Assembly (NCBI GenBank): GCA_002310155.1
Contig: DBYF01000077.1
Span: 1 to 6,511 of the forward strand
Source of the DNA: Mageeibacillus sp. UBA1193
Lineage (GTDB): Bacteria; Bacillota; Clostridia; Saccharofermentanales; Saccharofermentanaceae
Length of the DNA: 6,511 bases
Direction: 5' to 3'
Shown piece after piece: positions 1 to 4,267 of this stretch (the stretch's first letter is position 1; each line of letters opens with the position of its first letter). A program made the position numbers and the translations under genes. Below the pieces are notes generated by a model that did not search any database, was not told where the DNA came from, and saw only the letters and a list, made by a program, of their open reading frames with translations.

Positions 1-1340
1 GAGAACATGATCATGAAAGCGACCACACTCATGACGGAAAGAAGAATAATGTTCTGGCCCTGACTCTGCAGCATGCTCTTCAAGGCAAGAAGCATGTTCA
101 GGTTGCCTTTTGTCTTCTTCAGCGGCAGATAGTTTTTCTTAAAGCTGTTGGATTTCAGGCCGAAACGGAGAGCCGTCGCCGGGTGAAGTTTCTTCAGTTT
201 GATCGTGGAAAGGAATACCACGATGATCATGCAGACCGCAATTCCGCCCAGGATAATGAGCGTGGTTCCCGGGCAGAAACGGAGGACCCACAGAACACCT
301 GTGATCGTCTGGAATACTTCTCTGTCGAGGATCGGCATGGTGATATAAGAAAGAATGCATCCGATTACACCGCCGATCATGCCGACGATCACAAACTCAA
401 GTGTCATGGCCAGACGGAGCTGTCCGATCGTGTGACCGACCGCACGAAGCGCACCGATATTCTTAATATCTCTGTCGATATTGTTGTTGATCGTAAAGAC
501 GATCATGATCAGGCAGACCGCAAGCACAACTACGGAGAATGCCGTCACCAGACCGGAGAGAATATCCGCGATCGCTGTGTAGCCTTCTTTTGCCAGGTCG
601 CGAGCGTAGGAATAGAATTCCAGACCTTCAGCGGCCAGACTGTCTCTGCTTGCCTGAAGGACTTCGTTCTGGTCAAATCCCTCAGCACAGTACATCTTGA
701 CCATCTTTTTGTCCGAAACATAATTCAAAGTAGTAAAGGACTTCTCCGCATAATCCCACATCTGTGAAAAGGAATCTGCGTCGACCATAACAGACATCCA
801 GCCGTAGGAGTTTCCTCCGATCAGGGCTTCGTAGATACCTGCCACGTGAAAGTCGCGATCTCCTGCAGCGGGCGAGTGCATGTGGATCTTATCGCCGACC
901 TTGATATTGTTGGTCTTCGCATAATACGAGTTGAAATAGATCTTCGGACCCTCTACTGATTCATCTCTTTCCAGGAAAGCATACTCTTCCGCGGCACCAT
1001 ATTCACCGATCCTTGTGATCGTAGAACTATCGAGGTCAAACTCCTCTTCTTCACCTTCGATGCGAAGCATCACGGTGCCAGGCATGACCATATCCTGAAT
1101 GGAATAATCGGCGATCTCCGGAAGCCCGGAAAGTGCTTTTGTAATGTCTTCATCGGAACCGATGATGTAAGACAAAACATCTGCTTCCTTTGTGTTCTCG
1201 ACTTTCTCATCGTAGATCGAACTGTACTGTCCTACAAAGAGTCCCGTGTGCAGAAGGAGCGAAGTCAGGATCAGTACGAACAGAAACGCCGTCAGGACAT
1301 TTCGGTCTTTTCGCATATTGGCACGAATCAGCTTTACCAT
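1..1340 (-). CDS. ABC transporter permease, FtsX/MacB-like (ABC3 type), 3'-truncated by window edge
   Basis: I translated this frame by hand: 446 codons with no stop from the ATG at 1340-1338 to the left edge, so the C-terminus lies outside. Visible layout: a short cytoplasmic start (MVKLIRANMRKDRN), membrane helix about residues 17-36, a soluble, probably extracellular domain about 37-258, helix about 260-282, a cytoplasmic segment with the FtsX-family pattern NIGALRAVG (about 294-302), helices about 312-335 and 355-378, then LHPATALR (about 386-392). A new LALKSML segment and hydrophobic stretch (from about 418) look like the start of a second FtsX repeat, so the full protein is probably near 800 residues. 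The ATG overlaps the upstream ATPase stop by 7 bp (ATGGTAA), and GGAGGA lies 6 nt ahead, implying coupled translation. It should form the membrane part of the exporter driven by that ATPase. Substrate is unknown. Family is confident; function is inference. Confidence 0.93.
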   Translation of the reverse strand, partial: MVKLIRANMRKDRNVLTAFLFVLILTSLLLHTGLFVGQYSSIYDEKVENTKEADVLSYIIGSDEDITKALSGLPEIADYSIQDMVMPGTVMLRIEGEEEEFDLDSSTITRIGEYGAAEEYAFLERDESVEGPKIYFNSYYAKTNNIKVGDKIHMHSPAAGDRDFHVAGIYEALIGGNSYGWMSVMVDADSFSQMWDYAEKSFTTLNYVSDKKMVKMYCAEGFDQNEVLQASRDSLAAEGLEFYSYARDLAKEGYTAIADILSGLVTAFSVVVLAVCLIMIVFTINNNIDRDIKNIGALRAVGHTIGQLRLAMTLEFVIVGMIGGVIGCILSYITMPILDREVFQTITGVLWVLRFCPGTTLIILGGIAVCMIIVVFLSTIKLKKLHPATALRFGLKSNSFKKNYLPLKKTKGNLNMLLALKSMLQSQGQNIILLSVMSVVAFMIMF

Positions 1341-2095
1341 CCCATCTCCTCCAGAAAACCTCTGATCATCTCATGTCTCTTTCTGTCGCCGCTTACGTAT
1401 TTCCCGGGGTTGCACTCGCCCTTGATACCGCCGTCCTCGAGGTAGAGAATACGGTTGGCGCGGCGCGCGGACTTAATATCGTGAGTGACCATAACGACGG
1501 ACTGGCCTTCGTTATTGATGTCAGTCAATACATTGAGAACAGCTTCTACACCTGCAGAGTTCAGAGCACCTGTCGGCTCATCCGCGAAGACGACATCCGG
1601 GTCGTTGATGACCGCACGGACCATCGCCGCACGCTGGGCTTCACCACCACTGACCTGCGCCGGGAATTTATCGGTCATCTCCTCGCTGATACCTACACGT
1701 TCGAAAAGATCCGTTGCTTTTTTCTTCAGGTCTTTCTGCTTCTGACCGATGAGCATGCCCGTGCTGATCGCGTTGTCCATAATGCTCATGCTGTCAACAA
1801 GATGCACCTGCTGGAAAACAAATCCGCAGTGCTTTCTTCTGAAGACCGCGAGCTGGTCATCGTTCATATCGGTGATCTCTTTTCCCGCGTATTCGATGTG
1901 TCCGAGGGACGGTTTGTCCATACCGGAGAGGGCGTACAGAAGGGTCGATTTACCTGCGCCGGAGGAACCCATGATAACGGTAAAATCGCCCTCGTAGATC
2001 TCGAGGTCAAGATTCTTGATGATGTGATACTGCTTTCCGGAAACCGAAAAGCTTTTGCTAAGCTTGTCTGTTTTGATGATGACTTTCTTGTCCAC
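1334..2095 (-). CDS. ABC transporter ATP-binding protein (MacB/LolD/FtsE-like)
   Basis: This 253-residue cytoplasmic ATPase hydrolyses ATP to power the adjoining permease. The nucleotide-binding motifs are complete and in order: Walker A GSSGAGKS (43-50), Q-loop FVFQQ (92-96), signature VSGGEAQR (148-155), Walker B VVFADEP (168-174, catalytic Glu173), D-loop GALNS, and H-loop His205 in VMVTHD. The N-terminal pattern of a tag, then LSKSFSV and a dimer-forming A-loop region, is typical of the MacB/LolD/BceA class that pairs with FtsX-like permeases. The start is a GTG, chosen because AAAGGAG sits 9 nt upstream and the family's N-terminal beta strand begins directly after it. The gene follows the kinase after 151 bp that contain a likely regulated promoter. 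It overlaps the permease start by 7 bp, so the two are one translational unit. Nothing is broken or missing. Substrate cannot be assigned. Confidence 0.96.
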   Translation of the reverse strand: MDKKVIIKTDKLSKSFSVSGKQYHIIKNLDLEIYEGDFTVIMGSSGAGKSTLLYALSGMDKPSLGHIEYAGKEITDMNDDQLAVFRRKHCGFVFQQVHLVDSMSIMDNAISTGMLIGQKQKDLKKKATDLFERVGISEEMTDKFPAQVSGGEAQRAAMVRAVINDPDVVFADEPTGALNSAGVEAVLNVLTDINNEGQSVVMVTHDIKSARRANRILYLEDGGIKGECNPGKYVSGDRKRHEMIRGFLEEMGW

Positions 2096-2104
2096 TTCTG
2101 TCGA

Positions 2105-2111
2105 CTCCTTT
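2105..2111 (-). promoter_or_regulatory. Ribosome binding site for the ABC ATPase
   Basis: AAAGGAG on the minus strand, 9 nt before the GTG at 2095-2093. It supports this GTG as the true start of the ATPase gene, since no ATG is available at the family's usual N-terminus. Confidence 0.8.
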
Positions 2112-2158
2112 CGGCGGCTGTCTGTTTGGGGGTAACAGCGCTTTTCGGGTATGTAAAT

Positions 2159-2186
2159 GACCGCACAGATTTACCTCTGTACGGTC
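2159..2186 (-). other. Stem-loop in the leader of the ABC operon
   Basis: On the minus strand GACCGTACAGA (2186-2176) pairs with TCTGTGCGGTC (2169-2159), an 11-bp stem with one G-T wobble and a 6-nt loop, GGTAAA. The minus-strand sequence that follows (ATTTACATACCC) has no T-run, so it is not a normal intrinsic terminator. It starts 3 nt past the -10-like hexamer, so the predicted transcript start falls in or just before its left arm. It could be a 5' mRNA-stabilising hairpin, a processing site between the kinase and ATPase parts of a longer transcript, or a DNA operator. The pairing is seen directly; the role is unknown. Confidence 0.6.
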
Positions 2187-2189
2187 TTA

Positions 2190-2218
2190 AGTATAGTTTT
2201 TTCAAATCTTAAAATCTT
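2190..2218 (-). promoter_or_regulatory. Putative activator-dependent promoter of the ABC operon
   Basis: A -10-like TATACT lies at 2195-2190 on the minus strand. Seventeen nt upstream there is no TTGACA-like -35; that place is taken by AAGATT, part of the phased direct repeats. A good -10 with the -35 replaced by repeats is the layout expected for promoters switched on by OmpR/PhoB-family regulators. One such regulator is encoded just upstream. The start point would be near 2180-2184, giving a leader of roughly 85-90 nt. No experiment supports it. Confidence 0.5.
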
Positions 2219-2246
2219 TGCTGAATCTTTAATCGTTTTTTAATCG
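2205..2246 (-). repeat. Phased heptamer direct repeats, likely response-regulator binding box
   Basis: Starting right after the kinase stop, the minus strand carries CGATTAA twice (2246-2240 and 2235-2229), exactly 11 bp apart. AAAGATT follows twice (2230-2224 and 2219-2213), again exactly 11 bp apart, and then a variant TAAGATT (2211-2205), 8 bp on. Two heptamers with a 4-nt spacer is the classic arrangement for OmpR/PhoB-family dimers, which bind one helical face. The stretch is strongly AT-rich next to roughly half-GC genes. The repeats are seen directly; the binding protein is inferred from the neighbouring regulator. Confidence 0.55.
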
Positions 2247-3539
2247 TCAGAGCAATGGCAAACGGAGTGTGGTCAGGAGGCCGCCGTCCTGGTTTGCGGC
2301 TGTGATCTCGCCGCCCATTTTCTCCATGAGATAGCGGGAGATATAAAGGCCTAAGCCCGCGCCGTCTTTCTCACCGGCATTACTTCCGCGCTTAAACTTT
2401 CCGAAGATCGTATCGAGTTCTGCTTCCGGAACTCCACCGCCGTGATCACCGATCTCGATGACCAGAAAGCGGGTGTTGCCGACACTCTTTTCGATGCGGC
2501 TGCTGACGGTCATCGCCGTGTCCGCGTACTTATAGGAATTGGAGAAGATGTTGTTGATCACCTGGTTGAGACGGAGAGGATCCGCGGAGACAACTGCTTC
2601 CTCGATCTTAAATGACGCGGTCTTCTTCCTGTAATCGGCTTCCGTGATAAAGTGCTCGATATCTTTCGATGTCACTTCGCCGGGCTTGACCTCGAGATGT
2701 TCGAGTTCCTCGAGAGTCGCGTGAAAAAGATTCGACACGAGACTGTCGATCTGGTCCGCCTTGGCATTGATGCTTCGGATCGTATTCAGTTCCTCGTCGT
2801 TATGCGCTGACAGTTCCATAACATCCGCCATCGCCTTGATGGACGTGACCGGAGTCTTAATGTCGTGGGAAAGCTGCGCGACGAGTTCTTTTCGAGCCTT
2901 CACGGCTTCCGCCTCACGAAGACGGCTGGCCTTTAATTCTTCACGCATGATGTCAAAGCTCTCGGTAAAAGCACCGAAAACGTGGTTCTTATCCATCTGC
3001 ATCGGAACATCGAGATTACCTGCGGCGACCTCAGAAGCGAAATGCTGCATCTTGTTGAAAGGATCGACGATGCGCTTCTTAAGATAAAGGAAGTAGCCGA
3101 GAGTGGCGGCGAGCATCGCGAAAAGAACGGCTCCGCAGATGATGGAGATACGGCGGTTCCTACTTGCCTGCTGCTCGCGGTAATCGTTGTGCACCAGAAG
3201 CTTCCCGACGACCACACCATCTTCATTTGCAATGTCACGGATCACATCATAGTTCGTCGTCGCGGACGAAACAGATGTGGAAATATGCTTTTCCGTATAG
3301 ATCAGGAGATTGCCGTCATTATCGATCACGGCATACTCGAACGGCTGGTCCGTCGGGATCAGATCCTTCTTATGCTGCTTCGTATTGTCCCAGTCTTTGC
3401 CGAGAGCAATACTCAGGCGGTTGATCTCTGTCGGATAGGAAGTGATCTTCTGCGAAGTGATGGTGTTGATGCGGAAGCAGACGATCACGAGAATGATCAG
3501 GAATACCGCGGCAAAGAACAGAAAGGAACGTGTCTTCAC
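2247..3539 (-). CDS. Sensor histidine kinase with extracellular sensor and HAMP domain
   Basis: This 430-residue membrane kinase should autophosphorylate on His225 and pass the phosphate to the adjoining regulator. Layout: helix about 6-23, extracellular domain about 24-130, helix about 131-153, HAMP about 154-206 (with VDPFNKM), dimerisation helix with SHDIKTP (224-230, His225), then a complete ATP-binding domain. That domain has an N-box around QVINNIFSNSYKY (326-338), G1 GDHGGGVP (364-371), F-box IFGKFKRG (378-385) and G2 DGAGLGLYI (392-400). The start is GTG, forming a 4-bp GTGA overlap with the regulator stop, with GGAGGA 6 nt upstream. The extracellular part (about 107 residues) contains EYAVIDNDGNLLIYT, which resembles strands of a PAS/Cache-like fold, but I cannot assign the ligand. 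Its length is far above the short loop of BceS-type intramembrane sensors. Kinase call is firm; signal is unknown. Confidence 0.95.
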   Translation of the reverse strand: MKTRSFLFFAAVFLIILVIVCFRINTITSQKITSYPTEINRLSIALGKDWDNTKQHKKDLIPTDQPFEYAVIDNDGNLLIYTEKHISTSVSSATTNYDVIRDIANEDGVVVGKLLVHNDYREQQASRNRRISIICGAVLFAMLAATLGYFLYLKKRIVDPFNKMQHFASEVAAGNLDVPMQMDKNHVFGAFTESFDIMREELKASRLREAEAVKARKELVAQLSHDIKTPVTSIKAMADVMELSAHNDEELNTIRSINAKADQIDSLVSNLFHATLEELEHLEVKPGEVTSKDIEHFITEADYRKKTASFKIEEAVVSADPLRLNQVINNIFSNSYKYADTAMTVSSRIEKSVGNTRFLVIEIGDHGGGVPEAELDTIFGKFKRGSNAGEKDGAGLGLYISRYLMEKMGGEITAANQDGGLLTTLRLPLL

Positions 3540-4240
3540 GGCTGGTCCTCCAGAATGAATCCGGATCCCCAGACAGTCTTGATGAATGCCGGGTTACTCG
3601 CGTCGTCTTCGATCTTCTCGCGGAGATGGCGGATGTGGACGTTAAGTGTAACATCGCCGACGAACTCCGTGCCCCAGATCTTTTCGAAGAATTCTTCCTT
3701 TTTAATGATGCGGTTTCTGTTATTGATCATGTAGACCAGAAGCCGGAACTCCATTGCTTTGAGTGGAGTCTTCTTCCCGTCTTTCGTTACTTCAGCTCTC
3801 GAAAGATCGATCGTGGCATTTCCGAGTTTGACGATATTCTTCGGTTCTTCCGGTTCAGAAGAACTGCTGTTGGCATCTTCGTATCTCTTAAGGGCCGCTT
3901 TCACTTTCGCAAGGAGAACGCCCAGTGAATACGGTTTACAGATATAGTCATCGCCGCCGATCGACAGGGCCAGGAGCATGTCGTCTTCTGCCTGTCTTGC
4001 GCTGATGAAAAAGATCGGGACATTCATCTTCGCGCGGATCATCTGGCACAGTTCGAAGCCGGAATCCTCGCCGAGGTTGATGTCCAGAAGGATCAGGGAG
4101 CATGTATTTCCGTTAAAGAATTCGAGCGCAGAATCCTTGTCGGTGACATATGTCGCCGAAACTCCCGACATATTGAAATACTTGGAAGTATATTCCGAGA
4201 GCTCGAGCTCATCGTCTACGATCAGAACACTGTAGTGCAT
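3536..4240 (-). CDS. OmpR/PhoB-family DNA-binding response regulator
   Basis: This 234-residue cytoplasmic transcription factor is probably controlled by the kinase encoded directly after it. The receiver domain (about 1-118) is complete: acidic pocket Asp9-Asp10, phosphoacceptor Asp53 in LILLDINLG, switch Ser80 (FFISA), Tyr99 and Lys102 (DDYICKPYS). A Ser/Glu/Pro-rich linker (about 123-133, with SSSS) leads to a winged-helix DNA-binding domain (about 137-231). That domain shows KAMEFRLLVYM, the recognition-helix region DVTLNVHIRHLREKIE and the terminal hairpin KTVWGSGF, all typical of VanR/PhoB relatives. Length is normal. The ATG is the only start that preserves the first beta strand, though its ribosome binding site is close. 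It lies 27 bp after metH and overlaps the kinase by 4 bp. Likely target, by inference: the 11-bp-phased repeats at 2205-2246. Confidence 0.96.
   Translation of the reverse strand: MHYSVLIVDDELELSEYTSKYFNMSGVSATYVTDKDSALEFFNGNTCSLILLDINLGEDSGFELCQMIRAKMNVPIFFISARQAEDDMLLALSIGGDDYICKPYSLGVLLAKVKAALKRYEDANSSSSEPEEPKNIVKLGNATIDLSRAEVTKDGKKTPLKAMEFRLLVYMINNRNRIIKKEEFFEKIWGTEFVGDVTLNVHIRHLREKIEDDASNPAFIKTVWGSGFILEDQP
3546..3551 (-). promoter_or_regulatory. Ribosome binding site for the histidine kinase
   Basis: GGAGGA on the minus strand, inside the regulator's last codons and 6 nt before the kinase GTG at 3539-3537. It fixes this non-ATG start and supports translational coupling of regulator and kinase. 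Confidence 0.8.
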
Positions 4241-4243
4241 ATT

Positions 4244-4255
4244 ACCTCATCCCCC
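4244..4255 (-). promoter_or_regulatory. Ribosome binding site region of the response regulator (unusual spacing)
   Basis: The minus strand has GGGGG (4255-4251), then GAGGT (4248-4244), before the ATG at 4240-4238. GAGGT leaves only 3 nt to the start, shorter than usual, while GGGGGA would leave 9. An ATG within this stretch opens only a two-codon frame (ATG AGG TAA). Initiation may therefore be modest or aided by translation finishing on metH just upstream. Confidence 0.5.
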
Positions 4256-4267
4256 GTGGTACTGCTC

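Noticed and set aside
183..767. A 194-codon open frame on the plus strand opposite the permease
   Set aside because: Its Asp/His/Arg-rich composition is the complement of permease codons. The minus-strand frame gives a clear FtsX-like protein over the same stretch.
2122..2138. A second small hairpin in the leader (CTGTT/AACAG)
   Set aside because: Only 5 bp, mostly A-T, with a 7-nt loop; it is readily found by chance.
2159..2201. Intrinsic terminator reading on the plus strand (stem-loop, then a T-run at 2196-2201)
   Set aside because: The T-run starts about 10 nt after the stem, and there is no plus-strand gene to terminate. On the minus strand no T-run follows the stem.
1864..2205. A minus-strand frame beginning TTG at 2205, with an AGAGG-N7-GTG inside the leader hairpin, as a possible leader peptide
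   Set aside because: It continues far into the ATPase gene out of frame, has low-complexity Ser/Arg/Thr composition and overlaps the predicted -10. It does not behave like a short leader peptide.
1190..2212. A 340-codon open frame on the plus strand opposite the ATPase and the end of the kinase gap
   Set aside because: Antisense shadow of the ABC ATPase. The product shows no family motifs, and the frame reads through the regulatory region on the wrong strand.
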